Shown: in pieces, positions 34,525 to 42,556 of the stretch | How the letters are laid out: each line of letters opens with the position of its first letter | How positions within the stretch are numbered: the first letter of the stretch is position 1 | NCBI RefSeq assembly: GCF_030407435.1 | Contig: NZ_JASDDK010000001.1 | Span: 124,001 to 188,000, forward strand | Source of the DNA: Winogradskyella bathintestinalis | GTDB taxonomy: Bacteria > Bacteroidota > Bacteroidia > Flavobacteriales > Flavobacteriaceae | Direction: 5' to 3' | Length of the DNA: 64,000 nucleotides | Position numbers and translations under genes: made by a program | Notes under the pieces: generated by a model | What the model was told of the DNA's origin: nothing | The model's database searches: none | The model's input: only the letters and a program-made list of their open reading frames with translations

Positions 34525-36057
34525 TTATTTACTAACTCGAATAACATCGTAAACATCTTTTCTACGATCTTTTAGATTTTTTACGGCACCAAAAGCATGT
34601 AACTCCCTTAACAGACTTAAATCTACATCTGCTACTAAAATCATTTCAGTGTTTGTTGTAGCTTCTGCTTTTATACCATTACTTGGAAACGAGAAGTCAC
34701 ATGGCGTAAATACGGCAGATTGCGCATATTGAATGTCCATATTGTTTACATTTGGTAAATTACCAACGCTTCCAGCAATGGCCACATAACATTCATTCTC
34801 TATTGCCCTTGCTTGTGAGCACAAGCGGACTCTCGAATACCCGTTTTGCGTGTCGGTTAAAAACGGTATAAACAGAATATCCATACCTTCATCGGACAAC
34901 AATCTTGACAATTCAGGAAATTCGGAATCATAACAAATTAAAACTCCTATTTTACCACAATCGGTGTCAAAAGTTTTTAGTTGATGGCCAGGTTGCATCC
35001 CCCAAACTTTGGCTTCGTCTGGAGTTACATGTATTTTCTCATATCGTTCCGAACTGCCATCCCTTCTGCACAAGTACCCGACATTATAAAGTTTATCGTC
35101 GATAAGTTCTGGCATGCTACCTGTAATAATATTGATATTATAAGAGATAGATAATTGTTGCATCTTTTCAACTATAATCGTCGTGTATTTTGCCAATTCT
35201 CTAATAGCATCTGGCTCGTACATGTGATTGTATTTTGCCATTAATGGGGCATTGAAAAACTCTGGAAACAAAGCAAAATCAGACCTGTACGCTGCAACGC
35301 TATCTACAAAATATTCTACTTGCTGCATTAAATCCTCCAAACTGTTATAGGTACGCATTTGCCATTGAATCAATCCCAAGCGTACAATGGTTTTTACAGA
35401 ACTTGCCTTTTTACTTTTTTTAGTATAATAGATATTGTCCCATTCCATTAAGACCGCATATTCGCTGGAAGCTGTATCACCTTCTAAATATCCTTTAATA
35501 ATTCGTAATGGATGAAAATCATTTGAAATTTGAAAGTTTAAAACCGGATCATGAATTTCCTTATGTCTTACTTTTTCAATATATTCCTTTGGTGTTAATT
35601 CACTTTGAAATTTATGATAGTTTGGCATTCTACCACCAAAAACAATCCCTTTAAGATTTAGATTTTCACAAAGTTCTTTTCTGTAGTCATATAAACGACG
35701 TCCCAATCTTAGACCTCGATATTCTGGTTTAATAAAAACATCAATACCATATAAAACATCACCGAATTCATCGTGATTATTAAATTTATCACCTTCAATG
35801 ATATCCGCATAAGTATGGTTATCCTCCACCTTATCATAATCTACAATTAGCGATAATGCACAGCCGGCAATATTACCATCGATTTTAATAACTACTTGTC
35901 CTTGCGGAAAAATCGTTGTTAACCGTTCGATGTGCTGTTTTTTCCAATAGGAATTTAAAACGCCTCCATAAGATTCTAAGGTTGCTGATTTTAATTCTTC
36001 AAAATCATCAACCGTTAAAAACTTCAATTCTATATTTTCAATCCTCTGATCTTCCAT
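34525..36057 (-). CDS. GNAT acetyltransferase / carbon-nitrogen hydrolase fusion
   Basis: The 510-residue protein joins an N-terminal GNAT domain (about residues 8-190; motif GLRLGRRLYDYR near 116) to a C-terminal nitrilase-type amidohydrolase (about 225-505). The catalytic triad is visible as Glu in FPEFF, Lys in YEKIHVTPDE and Cys in LICYDSEFPE. Its ATG overlaps the stop of the deoxyhypusine-synthase-like gene as TAATG, so it is part of the polyamine operon. It may acetylate and/or hydrolyse a polyamine-related amide; the real substrate is unknown. Confidence 0.9.
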   Translation of the reverse strand: MEDQRIENIELKFLTVDDFEELKSATLESYGGVLNSYWKKQHIERLTTIFPQGQVVIKIDGNIAGCALSLIVDYDKVEDNHTYADIIEGDKFNNHDEFGDVLYGIDVFIKPEYRGLRLGRRLYDYRKELCENLNLKGIVFGGRMPNYHKFQSELTPKEYIEKVRHKEIHDPVLNFQISNDFHPLRIIKGYLEGDTASSEYAVLMEWDNIYYTKKSKKASSVKTIVRLGLIQWQMRTYNSLEDLMQQVEYFVDSVAAYRSDFALFPEFFNAPLMAKYNHMYEPDAIRELAKYTTIIVEKMQQLSISYNINIITGSMPELIDDKLYNVGYLCRRDGSSERYEKIHVTPDEAKVWGMQPGHQLKTFDTDCGKIGVLICYDSEFPELSRLLSDEGMDILFIPFLTDTQNGYSRVRLCSQARAIENECYVAIAGSVGNLPNVNNMDIQYAQSAVFTPCDFSFPSNGIKAEATTNTEMILVADVDLSLLRELHAFGAVKNLKDRRKDVYDVIRVSK

Positions 36058-37034
36058 TACATATCTAAAAGATAAGCAAAAATTAACGGAGCAACAATGG
36101 TTGCATCACTTTCAATAATAAATTTTGGTGTGTTTATATCTAATTTTCCCCAAGTAATTTTCTCGTTTGGTACAGCTCCAGAATACGATCCGTAACTGGT
36201 AGTACTATCACTTATTTGGCAAAAATAACTCCAGAATGGTGTTTCTGGTCGTTCCATATCTTGATATAACATCGGTACGACACAAATAGGAAAGTCTCCT
36301 GCAATACCACCTCCAATCTGGAAGAAACCGATACCATTTTGAGAATTATCCGTGTACCAATCGGCCAAGAATGTCATGTACTCAATACCAGACTTCATTG
36401 TACTTGCTTTCAATTCGCCTTTAAGAACGTAGCTTGCAAAAATATTCCCCATAGTACTATCTTCCCACCCAGGGCAGATAATAGGTAGATTTTTTTCTGC
36501 AGCTGCATACATCCAAGAATCCTTAATATCTATTTCGTAATGCTCTTCTAAAACACCAGATAATAATAATTTGTACATATACTCATGTGGTAAATAGCGT
36601 TCGCCTTTGGCTTCAGCGTCTTTCCAAATTTTTACAATATGTTCTTGAATTCTTCTAAACGCTTCTTCTTCAGGGATACAGGTATCCGTTACACGATTTA
36701 AGCCTTTTTCTAACAAATCCCACTCATCTTGAGGTGTTAAATCTCTATAATTAGGGACACGCTTGTAATGAGAATGTGCTACCAAGTTCATGATGTCTTC
36801 TTCCAGATTTGCACCTGTACAAGACACTATTTGTACTTTGTCTTGACGAATCATTTCTGCAAATATCTTACCTAATTCCGCAGTACTCATCGCACCCGCC
36901 AGAGACACCAACATCTTGGCACCCGAATTTAATTGTTCTTCATATCCCTTTGCTGCATCCACTAAAGCTGCCGCATTAAAGTGTAAATAATATTTTTCTA
37001 TAAATTTTGAAATCTCTCCTTTATTAGTAGTCAT
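36057..37034 (-). CDS. Deoxyhypusine-synthase-family enzyme, probable homospermidine synthase
   Basis: The 325-residue protein is a bacterial deoxyhypusine synthase homologue. Bacteria lack eIF5A, and bacterial members characterised elsewhere make sym-homospermidine from putrescine with NAD. The enzyme-intermediate lysine is conserved as Lys297 in ITWGKL, and the NAD-binding region includes SCTGANLEED (71-80) and GGGIAGDFPI (241-250). The start at ATG 37034 (MTTNKGEISK) is used; an earlier TTG at 37097 would read 21 codons inside the agmatinase gene. It overlaps the agmatinase stop by 11 bases. Its place after arginine decarboxylase and agmatinase, which yield putrescine, supports the homospermidine role. 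Confidence 0.87.
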   Translation of the reverse strand: MTTNKGEISKFIEKYYLHFNAAALVDAAKGYEEQLNSGAKMLVSLAGAMSTAELGKIFAEMIRQDKVQIVSCTGANLEEDIMNLVAHSHYKRVPNYRDLTPQDEWDLLEKGLNRVTDTCIPEEEAFRRIQEHIVKIWKDAEAKGERYLPHEYMYKLLLSGVLEEHYEIDIKDSWMYAAAEKNLPIICPGWEDSTMGNIFASYVLKGELKASTMKSGIEYMTFLADWYTDNSQNGIGFFQIGGGIAGDFPICVVPMLYQDMERPETPFWSYFCQISDSTTSYGSYSGAVPNEKITWGKLDINTPKFIIESDATIVAPLIFAYLLDM

Positions 37035-37965
37035 CTTCTGTATTAAATTTAGATTTTTTATTTCCTTCTTGGTTTGAATTGCTAAAGTTACTTTCAAAAG
37101 TATCTTCTATATTTTCATCTTGAAATTTATAGCTCAACATTTTGTAATATAATTTTGCGGCTAAGAAATCTGAAGACTTATCGTTTTCATTTGGACATAA
37201 TTCTACGATATCAAATCCTACCACATTTTTTTCTGCAAAAACTTGTTTTAAAAATTCCAAAGTTTCGTAATACAATAAACCTCCTGGTTCTGGTGTACCT
37301 GTACTTGGCATAATTGAAGGATCGAAAGCATCTAAATCAAATGTTATAAATACATTTTCTGTCATTTGATCAATTGCCGAATCCATCCAACTATCATCCA
37401 CAGCCATTTCGTGAGCGAAGTAGGTTTTTTCTTCATCCATAACGGTTTTTTCAATACTATCCATAGAGCGAATACCAACCTGAATTAAATTGGTCGTTTG
37501 ACTAGCTTCATAAACGGCGCACGCGTGGTTACAAGTAGAACCTTCGTAGCTTTCACGTAAATCTGCATGTGCATCGATATGTAAAACAGTTAAATCCTCA
37601 AACATCTCGTTAAAAGCTCTAATCGTTCCTATAGATACAGAATGCTCTCCACCAAAAACAGTTACAAATTTGTTTTTCTTAATGTATTTTTTAGTAGCCT
37701 GATGAACCGCTTCTACCATCGCTTCTGGTGACGTATTTTCGGTAACAGCATCTGCTAAAAATACACCTTGTTGGTAAACTTCTGAGTCGGTTTCAATATC
37801 ATAAAGTTCCATATTTGCCGACGCATCTAAAAATGCATCAGGTCCTTTATCAGCACCTTTTTGCCATGTACTAGTGCCATCAAAAGGTACAGGAATTAAT
37901 ACGATTTTAGCCGTTTCTAATTTTGCTAATTCTTCTGGAATGCCAGCGTAAGTTTTTGTTTTCAT
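37024..37965 (-). CDS. speB: Agmatinase
   Basis: Agmatinase hydrolyses agmatine to putrescine and urea with a two-manganese site. Ligand motifs are clear: GGEHS (about 104-108), DAHADLR (about 131-137) and DLDAFDPS (about 214-221). The core ends near residue 285 and a charged tail of roughly 25 residues follows (ending NTEDDY), longer than in many agmatinases. A 7-bp hairpin lies just before its ATG. It precedes the homospermidine-synthase-like gene with an 11-base overlap, and arginine decarboxylase is encoded 151 bases upstream on the same strand. Confidence 0.92.
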   Translation of the reverse strand: MKTKTYAGIPEELAKLETAKIVLIPVPFDGTSTWQKGADKGPDAFLDASANMELYDIETDSEVYQQGVFLADAVTENTSPEAMVEAVHQATKKYIKKNKFVTVFGGEHSVSIGTIRAFNEMFEDLTVLHIDAHADLRESYEGSTCNHACAVYEASQTTNLIQVGIRSMDSIEKTVMDEEKTYFAHEMAVDDSWMDSAIDQMTENVFITFDLDAFDPSIMPSTGTPEPGGLLYYETLEFLKQVFAEKNVVGFDIVELCPNENDKSSDFLAAKLYYKMLSYKFQDENIEDTFESNFSNSNQEGNKKSKFNTEDDY

Positions 37966-37971
37966 GTGTAC

Positions 37972-37989
37972 TTCCCGTACTAACGGGAA
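37972..37989 (-). promoter_or_regulatory. Hairpin immediately before the agmatinase start
   Basis: TTCCCGT and ACGGGAA form a perfect 7-bp stem with a 4-base loop, 6 bases before the speB ATG. It may affect ribosome access, or it may be one of the CCCG/CGGG-type repeats scattered in flavobacterial genomes. Confidence 0.35.
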
Positions 37990-38116
37990 TCTTATTAATT
38001 GTTATACTTAAAAAAAACACCTTTAAAGTCCAATTAAGAGGACAATTATAAAATAGGTATAATTTTTTACTTTAATTTATATTTTAAAGAAGACCTATAG
38101 GCCTATTCGTTTTTTA

Positions 38117-39523
38117 TTAATTATTATCCGTTTTATACCCCAAAATATCCAACAAATTTTCACTTTTCTGTTGCTCGGCAAATACTTTAGTTGATAAGTT
38201 TCCGTTTTCATCTTTTTGAATTAGAATATGCTTTGGTGTGGGAATTAAACAATGTTGCAAACCTCCAAAACCACCAATAGTTTCTTGGTAAGCTCCAGTG
38301 TTGAAAAAGCCAATATACAAGTCTTTATCCTTGTTATATTTTGGTAAATAAATGGCGTTAGTATGCTGCTCGCTATTGTAATAATCGTCACTATCGCATG
38401 TTAAACCACCTAACAAAACACGTTCATAACTGTCGTGCCAACGGTTAATTGGCAGCATAATAAAACGTTTGTTGATGGCCCATGTATCTGGTAAGGTTGT
38501 GATGAATGATGAATTAATCATATTCCACTTTTCACGATCGTTTTGTTGTTTTTGATAAAGGATTTTGTAAAGTGCTCCACCGCTCTCGCCCACTGTAAAA
38601 CTTCCGAATTCTGTAAAAATGTTTGGTGTATCCACCTCTTCTTCGTCACAAACCAACTTAATCTGATTTACAATTTCATCGACCATATACGCATAGTCAA
38701 AATCGAAAGCCAAAGAGTTTTTTATAGGAAATCCTCCACCAATATTCAAACTATTTAATGATGGACAAATTTTCTTTAATGAGGTGTAAACTTTCAAACA
38801 TTTATGTAATTCATTCCAATAATAGGCGTTGTCTCTAATCCCCGTATTGATAAAAAAGTGCAGCATTTTTAACTCTACTTTTTTATTATCTTGAATTTGA
38901 CTCTTGTAAAATGGTACAATATTCTTGTAACCAATTCCTAAGCGAGACGTATAAAATTCAAATTTTGGCTCTTCTTCGGAAGCTATTCTAATACCAACTT
39001 GAAATTTGCCTTTTATTTCTTCGGACAGTAAATCGAGTTCTTCGTAATTATCTATAATGGGAATGACATTTTTATGGCCATCATTTATAAGATCGGCAAT
39101 ATTATTAATGTATTGTTCACGTTTAAAACCGTTGCTCAACACATAGGTATTGTCGTTTATTTTTCCTTCTTTTTTAAGGGAACGAACAATATCAATATCG
39201 AAAGCCGAAGACGTTTCAATATGAATATCATTGGTTAGCGCTTCATCTAAAACATGTTTAAAGTGCGAACTCTTAGTACAGTAACAATAGTTGTACTTGC
39301 CTTTATAATTATGTTTTTTAAAAGCATCAGCAAACCATGTTTTGGCCCGTTGTATATTATTGGATATTTGCGGTAAATAAGTAAATTTTAATGGCACACC
39401 ATAGTCCTCGACTAATTTCATTAAGTCAATATCATGGAAATGCAGCGCTTTGTCCTCAAGTTTAAATTCGTCTTGTGGAAAGTGAAAGGATTGATCGATA
39501 AGATCAATATATTTATTGTTCAT
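38117..39523 (-). CDS. speA: Arginine decarboxylase (fold III, PLP-dependent)
   Basis: The 468-residue protein belongs to the alanine-racemase-fold (fold III) decarboxylases of arginine, ornithine, lysine and diaminopimelate. The PLP lysine is Lys84 in YCTKSSH, phosphate binding is provided by NIGGGFP (about 260-266), and the active-site cysteine is in TCDSDD near residue 378. It is much shorter than E. coli SpeA, as in the shorter Bacteroidota enzymes of this type. Agmatinase is the next gene, so arginine is the likely substrate. It has a leader of about 280 bases with a small ORF and nested hairpins. Confidence 0.88.
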   Translation of the reverse strand: MNNKYIDLIDQSFHFPQDEFKLEDKALHFHDIDLMKLVEDYGVPLKFTYLPQISNNIQRAKTWFADAFKKHNYKGKYNYCYCTKSSHFKHVLDEALTNDIHIETSSAFDIDIVRSLKKEGKINDNTYVLSNGFKREQYINNIADLINDGHKNVIPIIDNYEELDLLSEEIKGKFQVGIRIASEEEPKFEFYTSRLGIGYKNIVPFYKSQIQDNKKVELKMLHFFINTGIRDNAYYWNELHKCLKVYTSLKKICPSLNSLNIGGGFPIKNSLAFDFDYAYMVDEIVNQIKLVCDEEEVDTPNIFTEFGSFTVGESGGALYKILYQKQQNDREKWNMINSSFITTLPDTWAINKRFIMLPINRWHDSYERVLLGGLTCDSDDYYNSEQHTNAIYLPKYNKDKDLYIGFFNTGAYQETIGGFGGLQHCLIPTPKHILIQKDENGNLSTKVFAEQQKSENLLDILGYKTDNN

Positions 39524-39536
39524 GTGAAGTATTAAT

Positions 39537-39603
39537 AATTCAGGTTAAAATAAAAAATATAAGCGTAAACTATGTTAAGATTACGTTATATCATACCTGA
39601 ATT
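39537..39603 (-). promoter_or_regulatory. Nested inverted repeats between leader ORF and arginine decarboxylase (putative attenuator)
   Basis: An outer perfect 9-bp inverted repeat (39595-39603 with 39537-39545) joins the last codons of the small leader ORF to the segment 14-22 bases before the speA ATG. Inside it, 39581-39591 pairs with 39557-39568 through 11 bp with one bulged base; on the mRNA this is followed by a U-rich run (39545-39556). So two alternative structures exist: a terminator-like inner hairpin and a longer stem masking the ribosome-binding area. A ribosome ending or stalling on the leader ORF would cover both. The regulatory role is inferred. Confidence 0.45.
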
Positions 39604-39743
39604 TGGCTTTGAGTAGTAGGCACAAAACCATAGATATGCTGACTGGCAGCAATGGTAAAAACGGAAGTTAGCTCTAAAATTCGGTTACTTAACCTGTAAG
39701 CTGCTTTTGAATATGACTTCCTAATTTTCAAAAGCCCGAACAT
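39591..39743 (-). CDS. Candidate 50-residue leader peptide upstream of arginine decarboxylase
   Basis: The frame starts at ATG 39743 and ends at TGA 39591-39593, giving 50 residues: an N-terminal basic part (KIRKSYSK, YRLSNRI), a hydrophobic middle (LELTSVFTIAA) and a polar end with VPTTQSQIQV. It begins about 64 bases after the predicted transcription start and ends 67 bases before the speA start. Its final codons form one arm of an inverted repeat reaching the speA start region. No known family recognised; a leader peptide acting on speA expression is the working idea, similar in principle to the speFL leader of E. coli ornithine decarboxylase, but not similar in sequence as far as I can see. 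Confidence 0.5.
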   Translation of the reverse strand: MFGLLKIRKSYSKAAYRLSNRILELTSVFTIAASQHIYGFVPTTQSQIQV

Positions 39744-39813
39744 AAAAACATATTTCAATTGTTCAGCTAAAATTGGTTTAATAATCGTGTTGAGACCTTA
39801 CCAATTTTGGCAA

Positions 39814-39821
39814 CAAATGTA
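39814..39821 (-). promoter_or_regulatory. -7 box for the arginine decarboxylase leader
   Basis: TACATTTG on the minus strand matches TAnnTTTG exactly. Transcription would start near 39807 and give a leader of about 284 bases containing the 50-codon ORF and the nested repeats. The -33 element is poorly defined (T-rich around 39840-39848). Confidence 0.45.
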
Positions 39822-39966
39822 AATTATTTTTTAATACCTAAAACATTTTTTTATTTTTTTTAAAACATTCTTAAAACACTAGTTTTTAAGGTCTTTAGCA
39901 AAAAAAAAAAAAATGCAATAAACTAAACCATGCATGTTCAAATAAATTTATGAGGTTTGAAAATAA

Positions 39967-39997
39967 AGTGATTTGAAAGATAATATTTCAAATCACT
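39967..39997 (-). terminator. Hairpin terminator downstream of the small lipoprotein gene
   Basis: A perfect 12-bp inverted repeat, AGTGATTTGAAA (39967-39978) and TTTCAAATCACT (39986-39997), has a 7-base loop. On the minus strand it is followed by TTATTTTC, so it can end transcription of the gene at 40146-40520, whose stop lies about 150 bases upstream. The rest of 39824-40145 shows A/T homopolymers (14 A at 39900-39913) but no gene. Confidence 0.5.
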
Positions 39998-40145
39998 CAA
40001 AATCAGATCGGACTCTGGGTCCTATGCTATGAGAACGATGTCTAATAGATTTAATTTTTTAGAAATAAGTATTGGTACTTATATTAACGTCTTTGAAGGA
40101 TTTCTCTAATTAAAATCTAAATTAAAGCTTACTACAAACACATTT

Positions 40146-40520
40146 CTAGTTAATTACCAACAAATTGTCCGCATCTACCTCTAATTCTACAATGTCGCAA
40201 TTTGAAAGGCTTAATTGAACTTTTTGACCATAGTTAACGGAATTAGAGACTACTAGCACCACCTCATTGCTAGAAAGTTCAACATAACTACTATTAGCCG
40301 TAGCAATGACATTTTGAGAATGCAATTGACTATAATCTAAAGCATAAATAGTGAAATCGAAATTATTGGTGCCGTTATTTGTTAATCTAACTTTAGGCAA
40401 ATCATCAACACACGTTAGCATTTCTGGGGGTGAAAATTCTGAATTTTCAGCAAAATTTGGAGAATCTGTTGTACAATTTACCATAAGTAAAAGCACAAAA
40501 AGTAGTCTTACATTTTTCAT
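40146..40520 (-). CDS. Small lipoprotein of unknown function
   Basis: A 124-residue protein with a lipoprotein signal peptide (lipobox LLMVNC, Cys16) and a mature beta-rich domain with two further cysteines (CVDD and SNCD, about residues 37 and 108) that could form a disulfide. No family recognised. It stands alone, with a hairpin terminator about 150 bases downstream. Confidence 0.75.
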   Translation of the reverse strand: MKNVRLLFVLLLMVNCTTDSPNFAENSEFSPPEMLTCVDDLPKVRLTNNGTNNFDFTIYALDYSQLHSQNVIATANSSYVELSSNEVVLVVSNSVNYGQKVQLSLSNCDIVELEVDADNLLVIN

Positions 40521-40637
40521 AAGTAGGTTATTTTTTCATTCTATTTGGGGCTGCAATATAGAAAAAACCTCTAATTAGTCGGTAAAAAGATGAATTTATT
40601 CGACAAACGGTATGTTATCAAATGGTTAAGCCATTTT

Positions 40638-41486
40638 TTATAACATTTTTAAAGTACTTACTTCTTGTTCGGTAAGATGCTTCCAATGACCACGAGGAAT
40701 ATCTTTTTTAGTTAAATGACCAATAGCAACACAATCGATTTTTACAATATCGTAATTAAAATGATCGAAAATAGTACGTAGAATAGTATTACCTGTATTT
40801 TTAATTTTTATACCCACTTGGTTTTTAGATTCACCCTGAATATAACTAATCTCTTCCACAGTAATTAATTTGCCTTCCACTTTAAAACCTTCTTCGATCT
40901 TTTTTAAATCTTCGAATTTTAAATTTTTGTCTAATTCAACTTGAAATAAACGTGCCACACCTTTTTTAGAATTAGTGAATTTCTGTACCACGTTATCATC
41001 ATTTGTAAACAACAGCAACCCTAAAGAATTACGACCTAAACGCCCAATGGGTTTTATGTTCGCATTAGTGGCATTGGCTACTAAATCCATAACGGTTCTC
41101 CCTTTGCCTTCAGCTGTAGTGGTTGCAAATCCTTTTGGCTTATTCAGTAAGACATAAACCTTTGCCTCTGGCGTAATGCGTTGACCATCAAATCGGACTT
41201 CATCTGTCCGTTTTACTTTATAACCCATTTCGTTAATTACCTTACCGTTAACCGTTACCAAGCCAATGGCAATGTTTTCATCGGCTTCACGACGCGAGCA
41301 CATCCCTGAGTTAGCAATATATTTGTTTAAACGAATCTCCTCTGAATTAGTAGATTGTTTTACGGATTGTGTTTTCTTTTTAAAAGGAGCATTCCCTCTA
41401 GCATAACTTTTTATTTTGCTATTCGCATTTCCTCTTCCTGATGTTTTTCCTTTTCCTTTTCCTGTGCTATCTTGATTTCTGCTCAT
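40638..41486 (-). CDS. rluB: RluB/RsuA-family pseudouridine synthase with altered catalytic motif
   Basis: The 282-residue protein has a basic, Gly/Lys/Ser-rich N-terminal extension (1-45), an S4 RNA-binding domain (about 49-105) and a pseudouridine synthase domain (about 108-275). In this family the catalytic aspartate lies in GRLDxxTxGLLLxT; here the segment is GRLGRNSLGLLLFT, with Gly151 at that place (codon GGT, one base from GAT). Other motifs such as VLLNKPKG are intact. Either it is a non-catalytic RNA-binding relative or the lineage uses another residue. Function in 23S rRNA modification is therefore uncertain. Confidence 0.85.
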   Translation of the reverse strand: MSRNQDSTGKGKGKTSGRGNANSKIKSYARGNAPFKKKTQSVKQSTNSEEIRLNKYIANSGMCSRREADENIAIGLVTVNGKVINEMGYKVKRTDEVRFDGQRITPEAKVYVLLNKPKGFATTTAEGKGRTVMDLVANATNANIKPIGRLGRNSLGLLLFTNDDNVVQKFTNSKKGVARLFQVELDKNLKFEDLKKIEEGFKVEGKLITVEEISYIQGESKNQVGIKIKNTGNTILRTIFDHFNYDIVKIDCVAIGHLTKKDIPRGHWKHLTEQEVSTLKML

Positions 41487-41500
41487 AGTTTAATTTTTTG

Positions 41501-41508
41501 CAAAGTTA
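41501..41508 (-). promoter_or_regulatory. -7 box ahead of the pseudouridine synthase gene
   Basis: TAACTTTG on the minus strand matches the consensus; predicted start near 41494 leaves only about 8 leader bases before the ATG at 41486. Confidence 0.35.
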
Positions 41509-41583
41509 TAACAATAGTTTTCAACTTTTGATTATTGTTTTCATTTAAAAGCATACAATGTTCTGAAAATAAATGATTACATC

Positions 41584-42486
41584 TTAAATTCTATTTAAAA
41601 CCACAGAAACATCTATTAATAAAATAGAAAATACACCAGCAACAATAATAAATTTTAAAATATTATGAAGAATTAAATAATCGGTTTTCTTATTTGATTT
41701 TAATAAAAAAATGAGATATATAGATAATAATCCCATACTAAGATAGAAGTAATAAAACATATGGCCGATACTAAAAAAAGAAACGAGCAGCACCGCCGAA
41801 ATTATGGTAAGCATACCAACTACGGTTAGCATTTGCTTAGACACTTTTTCACCATAAACTACCGGAATTGTTCTATAATTTAAGGCCAAATCTCCTCTTA
41901 TATTTTCCAAATCCTTGGTTAATTCGCGCATATAAATCAACAAAAATAGAAATATACCATGCGCAAAAACAACCAATTCAAAATTTTTATAATAAATAAA
42001 AATCACAAAAAATGGGGTAACTGTTAATATCGCTGAGACAATATTACCAATCATTGGTTGCTTTTTAAAGCGATGTGAATAAAACCAAATAGCGAAAATA
42101 TAAATCGCAAAAAAGACTACTGCCTTGAAAGATACATAACTTGCAAAAACAACCGCCAAAAAATTAAGCGTAAAATAAAATGATAACTTCGTATTTTGAC
42201 TTACCAAACGATCTAACATCGTTTTTCTGGGCTTGTTGATTAAATCTTTTTCCGAATCGTAGAAGTTATTAATGATGTAACCGCCTGCTATTGTTGCTGA
42301 CGACGCCATTACAAGCATTAATAGATTAAGGTCTAAAAGTACAGCTTTTAGTGGCTTATCGTGAGCAAAAATATAAATAGAAGCTAAGTACTGAGCAATG
42401 ACTATTACGAGAATATTATAACCTCGAACGACTGAAAACAGGCTAAAAAATTTAAGAAGAATATGTTTCTGCCGTCTTGATAACAT
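41584..42486 (-). CDS. UbiA-family prenyltransferase
   Basis: The 300-residue membrane protein has eight or nine hydrophobic segments and two aspartate-rich motifs of the family: NNFYDSEKD (near residue 69) and DLENIRGD (near 190). It transfers a polyprenyl chain; flavobacterial relatives are annotated as geranylgeranylglycerol-phosphate geranylgeranyltransferase-like, but the acceptor cannot be read here. It follows the mevalonate kinase gene, which would help supply its isoprenoid donor, but a strong terminator separates them. Confidence 0.85.
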   Translation of the reverse strand: MLSRRQKHILLKFFSLFSVVRGYNILVIVIAQYLASIYIFAHDKPLKAVLLDLNLLMLVMASSATIAGGYIINNFYDSEKDLINKPRKTMLDRLVSQNTKLSFYFTLNFLAVVFASYVSFKAVVFFAIYIFAIWFYSHRFKKQPMIGNIVSAILTVTPFFVIFIYYKNFELVVFAHGIFLFLLIYMRELTKDLENIRGDLALNYRTIPVVYGEKVSKQMLTVVGMLTIISAVLLVSFFSIGHMFYYFYLSMGLLSIYLIFLLKSNKKTDYLILHNILKFIIVAGVFSILLIDVSVVLNRI

Positions 42487-42498
42487 AAATTGCTTTAA

Positions 42499-42536
42499 TT
42501 AAAAAAACCTCACAAGTTTTAATAACTAGTGAGGTT
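42499..42536 (-). terminator. Intrinsic terminator after mevalonate kinase
   Basis: On the minus strand AACCTCAC...GTGAGGTT (arms 42529-42536 and 42506-42513) forms a perfect 8-bp stem, lengthened by AGTT/AACT in the interior, and is followed directly by seven T (42501-42507 in plus-strand A's). It should end the mvaD-mvk transcript before ubiA. Confidence 0.8.
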
Positions 42537-42556
42537 CGTATATTATATAATGCGTT

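Noticed and set aside
37035..37097. Upstream TTG start for the deoxyhypusine-synthase-like gene
   Set aside because: The extra 21 codons lie in another frame of agmatinase and have no match to the family; the ATG at 37034 couples naturally to the agmatinase stop.
39900..39913. Run of 14 adenines
   Set aside because: A simple homopolymer in A+T-rich intergenic DNA; could also contain a length error.
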